From Carex sylvatica (lineage: Eukaryota > Streptophyta > Magnoliopsida > Poales > Cyperaceae): a DNA stretch of 30,870 nucleotides. The notes under the pieces are model-generated. The model saw only the letters and a list, made by a program, of their open reading frames with translations, had not been told where the DNA came from and made no database searches. Shown in pieces: positions 1 through 9,652 of this stretch (its first letter is position 1; each line of letters opens with the position of its first letter). Where the stretch lies: contig CAXKVR010000659.1 in assembly GCA_964058845.1 (NCBI GenBank), positions 1 to 30,870 of the forward strand, read 5' to 3'. Made by a program: the position numbers and the translations under genes.

Positions 1-439
1 ACACGACTAACGCTTAACCTGTAATATGATACTTACCATCTTTCGCAATTAATGATAAAACCACTTTCCACTAATATTTTCAAATAATATTTCTACACAG
101 ATTAAACCAGTTAGTAGTATGGTACCCGTTCTTGGCTGCTTAATTTTTATTTATTGGATTTCTTCACTTTAAATGGTATTTAGTTTATAGGAGGAAGGAC
201 AAAAAATCCCTCTTGGTACTGGTACATTGTATCTTAGTATGCAGTTGTAATTTTAGGAGTGTTCTTAGTACCGGTATGATGTATCTTAGTACTGGTTAGG
301 TACATACATGATTATAGAGCAACAACTCATGATTAGAATGGTAAATATGGCATTCAACTGAAATGTCATAAGTAATTAAAGGTAATATTTTATGTCATAA
401 TTAACTGAAATGCTATAATATTCCTAGGAGGAATCTCAG
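1..439. other. AT-rich sequence without recognisable gene
   Basis: No supported coding region or structured element was seen. Short GTACCGGTA/GTATCTTAGTA-like words recur around 210-300. It could be interior sequence of the CACTA element that ends at 3743, but nothing here proves this. Confidence 0.4.
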
Positions 440-575
440 GTGGTGAAGGTTGATGGGTACCAGGATGTACCGAGAAACAATGAAAATGCTTTGCTAAAAG
501 GCTGTGGTGAACCAGCCCGTCTCTGTTGCCATTGAAGCAAGTGGCTATGATTTCCGGTTCTACTCTTCAGATTTG
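440..575 (+). pseudogene. Papain-like cysteine protease exon fragment, copy 1
   Basis: Read from 440, the sequence encodes [20 protein letters not shown]. After a one-base shift (an extra A in the A-run at 496-499) it continues [20 protein letters not shown]. These are hallmark residues of the mature domain of plant C1A (papain/SAG12/RD21-type) proteases, the stretch between the catalytic Cys and His. Neither catalytic residue lies in the fragment. There is no start codon and no flanking exon, and the match ends near 575 with AT-rich sequence after it. The frameshift and isolation mark it as a dead fragment. A second copy of the same piece lies at 1588-1690. The family assignment is secure, the subfamily is not. 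Confidence 0.8.
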
Positions 576-1587
576 AATAAAAATCTCTATATATGCTTCT
601 ATTGTACTCCAAATTTTTTTGCATCATTTTTTTGTGCATGCTTGCTCAAACTGAGACTAGTGTTAAGCTTAGTGTGCACATTCCAATTTTCGAATTGGGC
701 TGGAAGCAGTATCAATTGCATGCTGGGTAAATAGAACAAAGGCATAAAGGAGATACTTGTCGAAATCGGTGTATATTTTCAAGAGCAAGTAACCAAATCT
801 TCTTTAATTTATAAGAAAAAGTATCTCCCTTAGCTTTTATTTTATATATTCAATGAAATTATATATTTTGATTCCTCCCTCTGATTTGTAAATAGTATGG
901 CTTTTTAATTAATCCTTTCACATGAACTCTTGTTTTGGATAGGTAAATACTTTAATTTTTGTATTGAGTTGTAATGATTTTTTTTGGATTTAAGATGTGT
1001 AAGTTATGTTTATAATTGCAAGGGTGCTAGTTCTTTTTATAATTTGAATAGCAAACCGCATCCAACGGAGAAACTCTCAAGCAAATCGAGCACCCTCTAA
1101 GACACACTGGTACGTAGATTTGGTTTAGGGTAAAATTATAGAATTTTATTTCTAATTTTCGTGTTAGTCTTCATATATGCAAGGGTAATTTAGGTAGTTA
1201 TGACCATTTGTTAATGGTATACCATTTGGTATATAGTTTTTGGATAATACTAACTGGACCATTTGGTATATATTATTTGGTAATTGTATACCTTATTACA
1301 CGTTTTTTACCATTGGCCAGTGGGTAGCTTCAATGTGTGCCCCAGGCGTTTGAATTATTGCTTGAGAGAATTCCGTGCAAATTATCAGAAGTTATTTTAG
1401 TGGTTCTCAAAGAAAGATAATTTGTGTTTTGTATATTGCACCATTTAAGAATGGTACTTCGACAAATTTGTTTGGTACCAAATCTGATCGATACAATTAT
1501 AAATTTATAATTCAGTAGCAGTAAGATGTGGTTCCTGTGTCATACTTTTGACAACAAGTGTCCTTGTGTATTCTAAATAGGCTGTGG
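576..1587. other. AT-rich spacer between the two protease fragments
   Basis: No gene recognised. The first part (to about 620) continues the sequence shared with the downstream copy (CTCTATATATGCTTCTATTG). Around 1195-1300 the words ACCATTTGGTATATA and GGTATACC recur as short imperfect repeats. Confidence 0.4.
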
Positions 1588-1690
1588 CGAGAAACAATGA
1601 AAATGCTTTGTTAAAGGCTTTGGCGAACCAGCCCGTCTCTGTTGCCATTGAAGCAAGTGGCTATGATTTCCAGTTCTACTCTTGAGGTTT
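1588..1690 (+). pseudogene. Papain-like cysteine protease exon fragment, copy 2
   Basis: Encodes [20 protein letters not shown], then [11 protein letters not shown] and a TGA stop at about 1682. It matches the fragment at 440-575 nearly base for base, including about 45 bp of non-coding sequence downstream. This copy lacks the extra A that shifts copy 1, but it has its own stop and begins abruptly after GGCTGTGGC, so the VDGYQDVP part is missing. The two copies therefore arose by duplication of an already isolated exon piece. No catalytic residue is present and function is very unlikely. Confidence 0.78.
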
Positions 1691-3249
1691 GAATAAAACT
1701 CTCTATATATGCTTCTATTGTACTCCAAATTTTCTTCCTGCAATTTCTATAACACTATTTGCTTATTGATCTTCAATTATATATCTTTTAACCTATTTTC
1801 TCTATTGTAATTACTGAGGATTATACACCAACAATGAAATGCTTAGAGTAGTTGCACCAACAATGTATGGGAGCTTGTTGCAACTGCAGCAGGTTGTGTC
1901 AATTTCAAAGGTCTCAAAAGTGGGTTTCCTAAAAGCGCACGACCTTTATATTTTGTGGGAAACTAGGATTTGTAGTTAACATCATGACTATATTTTAGTT
2001 TGGCCTAAATTAATACCTTAATATTTACTGGTACAATATTTTCTATGACCAGTTCAGATTCTGAGAAATTATGGACTGTTGGAGAAATGTGTACAAAAAC
2101 AAATGTTACCTTTCTTATTTTTACTTGATATTTTGTGGAATTACATTAGATATATGTGGGAGGGTTATGTAGAATTTTGAAGGGGTACTGTGTGTGGAAA
2201 ATGTGAGAAAAAATCATTTGAACTGGCATACCAGCTGCTGTTCAGAAAACTACTGATGTACTTTAGTTAGATATTTCACGTGAAGCTATCCAGATCCCTT
2301 GTGTTGTCATGAAAATTGGGATGAAAATCCAGATCCCTCGATTTAACGTTAAAGCTGGGATGAAATTTTTTATTGTCATGAAAATTGAGAAATCAAGATA
2401 ATTAGTGCGATTATGTGAGTGATTAGTTGATAAGAACAAGTATAAGCTCTCTTCTTAGTTGTATGCTTCAAGTGTAACATTACCTTAACTAGGGTGTCAC
2501 TTCTTTAATATTGGCAATTAACTTTATTTATAAATATTATTTCCAAAATCCCCACTGTTTGGGAGAAAATGATTTTGTAGTGTTCTGGACAATTTTGCCC
2601 CTTGTATGATTTATGTGAAATGTACTAAAATTATTTTTGTCACTTTAAAGAAACGTATTCAACAAAAATTACTTAGAAAAATATTTTCATGAACCTAACA
2701 CAAATTAAAATTTGTACAAAATTAATATTGTCAATCTCCACCGCATTGCGTGGGCACTTGACTAATACTTCTATATGACTGATCAGTAATAACTTTTATT
2801 TGCTTATTATTTTCTCATATTTTTGTATAAATTCAGGGAGAGAGATAAACAGAAGGATGAGAAGTTTAGCTTTCAAGAACATCACGGAGGCCTATTTTAT
2901 TAATCTGAAAGTATGGTGAATTTACTGTTGATTCAAATGAAGATAATCATGGGTTCTATTAATCTGTGGGTTGTATACAATACATTAATTTCATACGTAC
3001 ACAGTGGGTACTCAACAAAAAGAAAATCAAATTTATTCAAAACAATAACATGGATTTTAATTGGTAAATTAATACATGTGTGTTGTGGCAATTTGGTGAA
3101 TTATTTGTGTATCTCATTTACTTTTTAAGTAGGATGTGAAATATATTAAGTAGGATGTGAATAAATTAATATAATGTGATAATATTTATTGCTGTGATTT
3201 ACAAGAATTTATTCAATTTGAAGGAAAATATCAAATATATACAGAAAAG
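1691..3249. other. AT-rich non-coding stretch; one weak exon-like piece
   Basis: No supported gene. At about 2836-2902 a short open stretch (REDKQKDEKFSFQEHHGGLF, then stop) follows an AATTCAG that could be a splice acceptor. It is too short to assign and may be chance. Short direct repeats with ATGAAAATTG occur at 2308-2385. Confidence 0.35.
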
Positions 3250-3743
3250 TCACTGTCCAGAAATTTAATACTTGTTGTATGGGTAGTCCCATGCAACAAA
3301 TAGTTCGCAAATAATCCTCCAAACTTGTTGCATGGGTTATCCATGCAACAAATATTGTCTAGATTCTGCCGACTTGTTGCAACGGTAAGCCCATGCAACA
3401 AATAGTTCTCAAATATTTGTTGCATGGGTTACCCATGCAACTGTTTAGGCTAAATTCGGGAGACTTGTTGCATGGGTATGAGATGAGTTGTTGCATGGAC
3501 ATTCATTAGAATATACTTTCTATCATTGCTGGCGGGTCACGGGTCATCAAATATTTGTTGCATGGATAAATAAGAGGCAGTTGCATGGATAACCATCCAA
3601 CTTGTTGCATGGGTAATTGTTGCATGGGACTACCCATGCAACAAGTTTAACTGTGTCAGAACTGCCAATATTTGTTGCAACGACACTACTTATCCATGCA
3701 ACAAATGTTTTTATCCATGCAAAAAACCCAGATTCTAGTAGTG
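3250..3743. mobile_element. CACTA (En/Spm) transposon terminus with subterminal repeats
   Basis: The stretch ends in CCCAGATTCTAGTAGTG at 3743. Its reverse complement starts CACTACTAGAATCTGGG, the typical terminal inverted repeat of plant CACTA elements. Inside the end, the 12-mer core TTGTTGCATGGG occurs over a dozen times in both orientations between about 3270 and 3720, often as head-to-head pairs (CATGGGTTACCCATG). Such dense subterminal repeats are where CACTA transposase subunits bind in known elements. No opposite terminus (CACTACTAGAA on this strand) was found upstream and no transposase coding was seen. The element is therefore either truncated or its other end lies before the window. 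Confidence 0.8.
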
Positions 3744-3876
3744 AATATTTGGACGATTCTGGTATTTTCTAAACCTTTTAACTATTTTACTATTTTATAA
3801 ACTATTTTAGTATTTTCTAAATTATTTTATTTAACAAAATATTAAATTAGAAAATAAAAAATTAACTGAACTGAAG
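3744..3876. other. AT-rich spacer
   Basis: About 130 bp between the CACTA terminus and the nested Mutator-like complex. It has ACTATTTTA/TATTTTCTAA repetitions and nothing else. Confidence 0.5.
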
Positions 3877-4024
3877 ACTCAGACCGCCAAATTTTTTTAT
3901 TAATATTCCAAAAAAATTAAGAAATTTCAAATTCTACCAACTTTTGCAAAGGATTTCAAAAAATACTCAAACCAATCAAATTCTCACTTATTTAAAGGAA
4001 GCTGATATGAGTACCCGCACTTGC

Positions 4025-4438
4025 GTACCCGCACCTAAACTGCCATAACTGCTTGTGGGGACCGCAATCGTTTCAGATCTGTAAAACTTTTTTTAATATT
4101 AATTGTCAAATCTTGAAGTATGTAGTCCAAGGAACACAAGTATTTATATCTATATAGTAAACAATGTAAATGATAAATTAATTATTTTTAAATAATCGTA
4201 CTCGCACCTTTTTTTGAAATTTATGACGTCGTACCCGCACCTAAACTGTCATAATTGCTTGTGGGGACCGCAACCGTTTCAAATCTGTAACCTTTTCTTA
4301 AAATATTAATAGTCAAATATTGAAGTATGTAGTCCGAAAAACACAAGTATTTATATCTATATAGTAAACAATGCAAATGATAAATTAATTATTTTTAAAT
4401 AATCGTACCCGCACCTTTTTTTTTTAATTTCTGACGTC
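4025..4438. repeat. Two tandem copies of a ~207-bp unit
   Basis: Units start with GTACCCGCAC at 4025 and 4231, with a third start at 4439 that soon diverges. Each contains TGCTTGTGGGGACCGCAA, GAAGTATGTAGTCC and ATAGTAAACAATG, and the copies differ only by scattered substitutions and T-run length. GACGTCGTACCCGCA marks the junctions. Confidence 0.85.
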
Positions 4439-4499
4439 GTACCCGCATTAGAAACCACTCAAATGGCATGGGAGAACCATAACTGCATGTGGAGACTGA

Positions 4500-4580
4500 A
4501 AATATTAATATCTAAGTATTGAAAGTAAATATTAATAGCTAAGTATTGAAAGTAAATATTAATAGCTAAGTATTGAAAGT
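4500..4580. repeat. 27-bp tandem repeat, three copies
   Basis: Unit AAATATTAATAGCTAAGT plus ATTGAAAGT, at 4500-4526, 4527-4553 and 4554-4580. The first unit has T for G in TAGC. Confidence 0.85.
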
Positions 4581-5277
4581 ATTTATATGTATACTACGTT
4601 GTGTTTACAGCAATCCCAAAAAGTGTTTATAATTATACAATTATCATAAAATAAAAATTATTTATCTTGTATACATAAATCATCTCAAAAATACACATTT
4701 ATATCAATATTCATTCTGATATTGAACAATAAAATGAAAATTATTTATCAGTTCAACATTTTATATATTACAGATGGAAAATATTAATATATGTTATAAG
4801 TAATGTAGATATATATCCAATCAAGTATTAACATAAATGTAACAAAGTATTAATGCCTATAATACCAAAAAAGAGGTGGCGAGTAGAGGAAGCACGTAGG
4901 GGGCGCGCAGACGGAAGCTGATGAGGTAGAGGTGATTCAGGTTGCAGAGGCCATCGACACGATCTGATAATTTTTTATTTTCTCTGCAAACATATCAGAT
5001 TGGGAGCCGATTTATATCGCTAATGGAGGTAGGGGAAGAGAGAGAATATGTTTTAGAAATTCGTTAGTTATGATAGTCAAATTAGAAGGTTGACTGAGTT
5101 AGAAAATATGCAAATACGGTGCGGGAATGGAAGTGTAGATACTAGAATGATTATTCTTATTTAAAAAACTCTTTCAGATTATTTTCTCACCGGTTTCAGA
5201 ATTAAAACCGTTGAGATTCTAGAACAGTGAGATTCTCACCGGTTTCAGACTTTCACATCTTGAATGAATGCTTGATA

Positions 5278-5844
5278 TCTTTAATTAGTGGGTTGCAAAA
5301 ACCTGGGTCGGGCGGCCCGTACCCAACCCGCCCGTGCCCGGTACCCGGGGTACCCGTGTCCGAGCCCGGGTATAGGTCGGGTAAACGGGTACACCGGTAC
5401 GGACATAAAACAGGTAGGGTACGGTTACTTGGTTCAATACCCGGGAAAATCCGGCCCGAATTACGCCCGTACCCGCCCGACCCGTACCCGACCCGTACCG
5501 TTAAAAATTCAATTTTTTTTGAAATTTCGAATTTGCCGCCAGAAAAAAAAACATAATAAAAAAAAACAGAGAGAAAAACAGAGGAAAAAAAAATCAGACC
5601 GAAAAACAGAGAGGAAAAAAATAAAATCGGACCGGGTACCCTACCTGGACTGCCCTGCCCGTCAAGAGTACCACGAGCACGGGTATAAGACAAGCAGGGT
5701 ACGGGTTTTAAAAAAAATACCCATGATACCCGGCCCGTAGTACCCGTATACCTGTGATACCCGTACCCGATCCATACCCGTATCTGACGCCGGATATACC
5801 CTACCCACCCAGCCCGTACCCGTTAGCAAACCCCTATCTTTAAT
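5278..5844. mobile_element. Non-autonomous hAT element with GTACCCG subterminal repeats
   Basis: An 8-bp duplication TCTTTAAT (5278-5285 and 5837-5844) flanks a 551-bp element. It starts TAGTGGGTTGC and ends GCAAACCCCTA, which are imperfect inverted repeats. Both subterminal regions are packed with CCCGTACCC/CCCGACCC words, and the centre (about 5520-5640) is A-rich. Eight-base duplication, TA-starting termini and short GC-rich subterminal repeats are the hAT pattern. Open frames here are repeat-driven (PYPPDPYP-like) and not genes. Confidence 0.85.
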
Positions 5845-6260
5845 TATGATACAAAGGGGGCCTACGTCAATGTAAAAAAAGAATAAAATAGTAAAAGCAA
5901 GAAAAGCTTCTAAGGAAAATAAATGCGAGGTTAACATTTTATGCTATGCATGTTTCTGGGGAAATATATGCTCGCTAACCAATTGTGATAATTAAACAAA
6001 TGATTATTAAAATAACAAAAGTATAATTATAGATACCTTCTTAACAATTTTGATATATAGTCTATTAAATTTAGCATAATTTATAAAATTAATTTGTCAT
6101 GCATTAAGTTATATATTAATAGTGCTCCAATAATACTTAATTATAATATATCTAATATTAAACCTATGCAAAATAAAACAAGTACAGTTTTTCTTTTTAA
6201 TTTCATTACTAATTTATTGATTGTCATAGATATCAAATAAATATTAATGTCAATAAGACT
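5845..6260. other. AT-rich interior of the Mutator-like host element
   Basis: No gene or repeat structure recognised. By position it is the central part of the element flanked at 3877 and 7227. Confidence 0.4.
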
Positions 6261-6691
6261 ATGTATCTAAGAGTAGAACTAGGGTGTTTTTAAGTTCACC
6301 AAGTCCCTTTATGAACTCAAGTCTAAAATATATTAAATTGATTTCAAATGACGAATCTGAACTATTGAAACCCGCTACCTTATGAGTGATGCGTCTACAT
6401 GTGAAAATTTTAAACATTTGAATTAATTTAGTATAAAGTCAAGTGGTCAAAAAGCGTTCAAAAAATAAATACATAAAAATTAATTTATTAAGGTTCTAAT
6501 TTTGACATCTTGACTTTATACTAAATTAATTTGAATGTTTAAAATTTTGCATGTATATGCATCACTCGTAAGATATGCGGGTCTCAACGGTTCGGATTCA
6601 TAATTTGAAGCTGATTTAACAGATTTTAAATTTGAGTTCACCAAAGAGCTTGGTGAACTTAAAAACACCCTAGTTCTACTCATGTGTCTAA
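6261..6691. mobile_element. Foldback MITE (Mutator-like), copy 1
   Basis: A 411-bp element at 6271-6681 begins GAGTAGAACTAGGGTG, then TTTTTAAGTTCACCAAG, and ends with its inverted complement. The arms continue as a near-complete palindrome, e.g. TAGTATAAAGTCAAG near 6430 against CTTGACTTTATACTA near 6510. The flanks are ATGTATCTAA and ATGTGTCTAA, a 10-bp duplication with one mismatch, pointing to the Mutator superfamily. A second copy lies at 9106-10045. No coding capacity. Confidence 0.82.
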
Positions 6692-6789
6692 TAACTTGAT
6701 TATCACCAAAAAAATCTTAAAAGAACAATACTACATCTTCGTAAACACAACCAGTCCGCATCAGAACCCGACTCTATCATGGATGCAAC

Positions 6790-6960
6790 TAGGGCTGTCA
6801 AAAAAGCTCGTGAGTCGTGACTCACCTCTAGCTCGCTCGCTAACAGTTTGCTCGGTAGTGGACCGAGCTATTAACGAGCCAGCTCAACTCAGGCCAATAT
6901 ACGAGCTGAGCCAGAGATCAGCTCAGACCGGGCCATTGCTGACGCCTGAGAGTGCATATA
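6790..6960. mobile_element. Truncated hAT-type end
   Basis: TAGGGCTGTCAAAAAAGCTC at 6790 is a typical hAT terminus, followed by GAGCTxGCTCG-like words (CTAGCTCGCTCGC, GGACCGAGCT, CGAGCTGAGCC) as subterminal repeats. No matching right end (GACAGCCCTA) follows, so the element is truncated near 6960. Confidence 0.55.
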
Positions 6961-7227
6961 TATAATATTAAATTCAACCGCTGATTATCTTTTTGTTGAC
7001 AGTTAATCTTGAATCTAACCGGTGAAAATCTTGAACTGGCGAGAATTTTAAATGTCTCAATTTTAAAACTGGTGAAGAAATAACTGGAAAGAGGTTCTTA
7101 AACTGATGAGAAATTAATCGGTTTGAGTAATTTTTAAAATTTTCTGCAAAAATAGATTGCAAAAGTAGGTAGAATTTGAAATTTATTGATTTTTTTGAAT
7201 ATTAATAAAAATTTCTACTCAGACCGC

Positions 7228-8000
7228 TCAGTCAGACAGAAATGAGAAAGAGACAGAGAGATCTTCACTGAATTGTGAAGAAATAATTCAGCATAAACGG
7301 ATTTATATAGATAATTTATCAACCAAATTGTTCAGCGGTTTCACTGCCAAATCACCTTTTTGTTGAATAATCTTGCGGAAATAGAGTTTGATTATCCAAT
7401 ATGGATGTAGTTATTTCAGCCCAACGTTGCGTGAAATTTTCCAATTAGCAACTAAAAAAAGATTAAAGACAAAAGTATAAATTAAATAAAAGGATATAGC
7501 AGGACGATTAATGAATAATTATCAAATAAATTAACAATTTATATAATTTTAATCTAAAATATAATAAATAAATATATTAAACACATAATTTACGTAATAT
7601 TCAAACATATAAAAGTTTAATTATTTATTCCATTAGCGTGAAAATTACATTGTGGGGTTACCGCTCCAACATTTAAAAATTATTACGGAAATTAATTATG
7701 TGATATTACGCAATGTTCGTTCCAAACCGTCACGCAATTTCATTTTACAATGTTTTATCCGATAGTATTAATTTGTTATATCCGATAGTATTAATAGTAT
7801 TAATACATCTGAACTGTCCGATCAGTTTCAAATTTGTGAGAATTAAATTCACACTAATATAGAAGATCCATATATTTTCAGCAAAAATCGAATGAGCTCC
7901 GTTTACAATCGAATGGCCCATATCTATTAACTCAAAAATGCTATTTTGAATTGATGCAGACGATGCGGACTCCCAGCTGCCTAATGGGGCTAATTATTCC
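7228..8000. other. Upstream region of the CXE pseudogene
   Basis: No gene seen. The stretch at 7458-7490 (ATTAAAGACAAAAG, then TATAAATTAAATAAAAG) resembles 12890-12920 in the same orientation. The direct repeat ATCCGATAGTATTAAT occurs twice at 7757-7795. Confidence 0.4.
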
Positions 8001-8001
8001 A

Positions 8002-8013
8002 ATATATATATTT
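8002..8013 (+). promoter_or_regulatory. TATA box of the CXE pseudogene
   Basis: ATATATATATTT lies about 110 bp before the ATG at 8122. The sequence between, with TTCTCAAGCAAA and CTTGCCAATCTTCA, is conserved upstream of the intact paralogue at 12550. The pseudogene therefore still carries the ancestral promoter and leader. Confidence 0.55.
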
Positions 8014-8121
8014 ATGCGGAATCCCTTCTTTTCTCAAGCAAAACACAAAAAACCCTTGCCAATCTTCAAATCTGAAAGTAACTTTCCCTAAATCTCATCC
8101 TACCCCCATTTCTCCCTCAAA

Positions 8122-9041
8122 ATGAATCCTGATACAGAGATCGAGTTCGAGTTTCCTTCGGTCATCCGCATCGAATGGTTGTCACAAGATAGCTTTGCGC
8201 CTGTGCCGGACGGCCTTGACCCAGAAACCGGGGTCACGTCTAACGGTCTAAGGATGTCATAATCAATCCTTCAACCGGCATCTCGGCAAGAATATATATC
8301 CCGAATATTTCCCAAGGTACAAAACTTCCTATCATTGTGTATTGGCATGGCGGATCCTTTGTCGAGGGCTCTGCCTTTGACTCGCTAGATCATAGCTTTA
8401 TGAACCGTCTCAGTGCACAAGCTAATGCCATAGGCATCTCGGTCGAGTACCGACTCACTCCGGAGAACCCAGTCCCTATACCATACAACGATTCATTTGA
8501 GGTACTCAATTGGGTTGTTTCACATGATAAGGGTGATCCCGAGCCATGGCTAGTTAATCATGGCGATTTCGGCAAAGTTTTCCTTGTGGGTTTCAGTGCC
8601 GGAGCTAACATCGTGCACAACATTGCATTAAGAAATGTGCATTTCAAAGGGCTAGTGGTGATCCATCTGTACTTCTTGGCAAGTCAAAAGCTGCCGTCCG
8701 AACCAATCAACCCAACATTGCGTGACGATTTGGAACGAATATGGACGTACCTATCTCCTGGCACGATCGGTCCGGATGATCCAGCGGTCAACCCACGGCC
8801 AATGGAGCACCGGATTTGAAAGGATTGAATTGTGATAAGAGTGATGGTTTGTTTGGATGATGGGGAATTGAGAGTGAGAGAGAAGGCTTATTATGAGCAG
8901 CTTGTGAAAATTGGATGGGGAGAAAATGTGGAATTGGTTGATTCTAAAGGGGAGGGGCATGGTTTCTTCCTTGAAAAACCTGATTGTGAGAAGGCACCGG
9001 AGATGATGAGAAGCACGGATACTGGCGAGCAATATATATAA
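8122..9041 (+). pseudogene. Carboxylesterase (CXE) pseudogene
   Basis: Collinear with the intact 309-aa CXE on the opposite strand (11621-12550), starting MNPDTEIEFEFPS. It keeps the oxyanion motif HGGS, the nucleophile motif GFSAGAN and the late His (EGHGFF). Lesions visible by comparison: a 21-bp in-frame deletion after IRI; an 8-bp insertion near 8240-8250 made by a TCTAA direct repeat, which leads to a stop at 8260; loss of one base near 8796, causing a stop at 8817; gain of one base near 8834; and a deletion of about 30 bp after 9010 that removes the C-terminus and stop. The frame is thus open in three pieces (8122-8262, about 8250-8819, 8832-9041). Like the intact copy it has DDGELR where the family has an Asp one position later. 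Promoter and leader are preserved, so transcription is possible, but a full enzyme is not. Confidence 0.93.
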
Positions 9042-9116
9042 TTTTTTTTATTTCAATCTTCTGGACTGTTCCATTCGTACTCCTTTTTTTTTTGGTCAAA
9101 TAACATGAGTAGAAAC

Positions 9117-9652
9117 TAGGGTGCTTAGATTCGGTTTATTTGGTTTTGAACCGAACCGGTAAAATTTGGTTTAAATGGTTCGGTTGTTCGGTTGAATTGG
9201 TTCGGTTTGGTTGATTTTGTAACTTAGTTCGGTTTAAATAGTTCGGTTCGGTTTTAATTTCTCAAAATCGATTAAACTGAACCGGCCGATTTTATTGATA
9301 GGTCAAGACTTCGAGTATTATTTTGGTTCATTAATCAAAACCGAAGTTTAAATCGGTTCATTAATCAAAACTGAAGTTTAAATCGGTTCATTAATCAAAA
9401 CCGAAGTTTAAATCGATTAATTAATCAAAACTGAAGTTTAAATCGAGTATTATAGGTGTATTGAGATGTCATTTTTGAGAAAATTCGGTTCAACTGAACA
9501 AACAGAAGTTTAAATCGGTTTAAATGGTTCGGTTTTAATTCGGTTTGCTATTTTAGTTCGGTCGGTTCGGCTGGATTTTCAAACTTTGGTTTTAAATTCG
9601 GTTTGGTTATTTTAGTTCGGTTTAAACCAAACCGACTGTTTGAACACCCCTA
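9117..9652. mobile_element. Non-autonomous hAT element nested in the MITE
   Basis: Starts TAGGGTGCTTAGATTCGGTTT. Its end reads on the minus strand TAGGGGTGTTCAAACAGTCG, the common plant hAT terminus. Both sides are rich in GGTTCGGTT/AACCGAACC words. It interrupts the MITE between TAGGGTG and TTTTTAAGTTCA. The expected 8-bp duplication (TTTTTAAG) is present only on the right (9653-9660). No coding. Confidence 0.8.
9325..9444. repeat. 30-bp tandem repeat, four copies, inside the hAT element
   Basis: Unit GGTTCATTAATCAAAACC, then GAAGTTTAAATC, at 9325, 9355, 9385 and 9415. CCG alternates with CTG between copies, suggesting a two-unit duplication. Confidence 0.85.

Larger units (their letters stand above)
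3987..5165. mobile_element. 1.16-kb insertion with 10-bp target duplication and weak TIRs
   Basis: The decamer CTTATTTAAA flanks the insert (3987-3996 and 5156-5165) and splits the left arm of the surrounding Mutator-like element. The ends are related as imperfect inverted repeats: AGTACCCGCACTTGCGTACCCGCACC near 4008 against AGTATCTACACTTCCATTCCCGCACC read on the minus strand from about 5142. The interior contains a 207-bp tandem duplication and a GC-richer patch (4870-4970) without a clear reading frame. The 9-10 bp duplication fits the Mutator superfamily; it could also be another non-autonomous TIR element. Confidence 0.55.
3877..7227. mobile_element. Mutator-like TIR element (host of nested insertions)
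   Basis: The 11-mer ACTCAGACCGC occurs at 3877-3887 and again at 7217-7227, consistent with a Mutator-size target duplication. Directly inside it are inverted arms: 3888 onward (TTTTTATTAATATTCC, then TTTCAAATTCTACC and CTTTTGCAA) matches the reverse complement of 7216 downward at roughly 75-80% over more than 100 bp. Further inside, 5166-5265 pairs with the reverse complement of about 6980-7110. Removing the insertions at 3987-5155, 5286-5844, 6271-6691 and 6790-6960 leaves a core of about 1 kb, the size of a non-autonomous element. No transposase coding was seen. The identity of the superfamily rests on duplication length and TIR form only. Confidence 0.65.

Noticed and set aside
504..734. 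76-aa plus-strand open frame read as a small gene
   Set aside because: Its first part is the frameshifted cysteine-protease fragment and the rest is non-coding AT-rich sequence.
2836..3128. Possible small gene or last exon after AATTCAG
   Set aside because: Only about 22 codons before a stop, no homology recognised and no partner exon; the following open frame is AT-driven.
3250..3730. CRISPR-like array of repeated GTTGCATGG units
   Set aside because: Repeats vary in orientation and spacing and end at a CACTA terminus; this is plant DNA, so they are subterminal transposon repeats.
5227..5937. Overlapping Pro/Tyr/Gly/Arg-rich open frames on both strands
   Set aside because: They are produced by CCCGTACCC repeats of the hAT element and have no start context or family motif.
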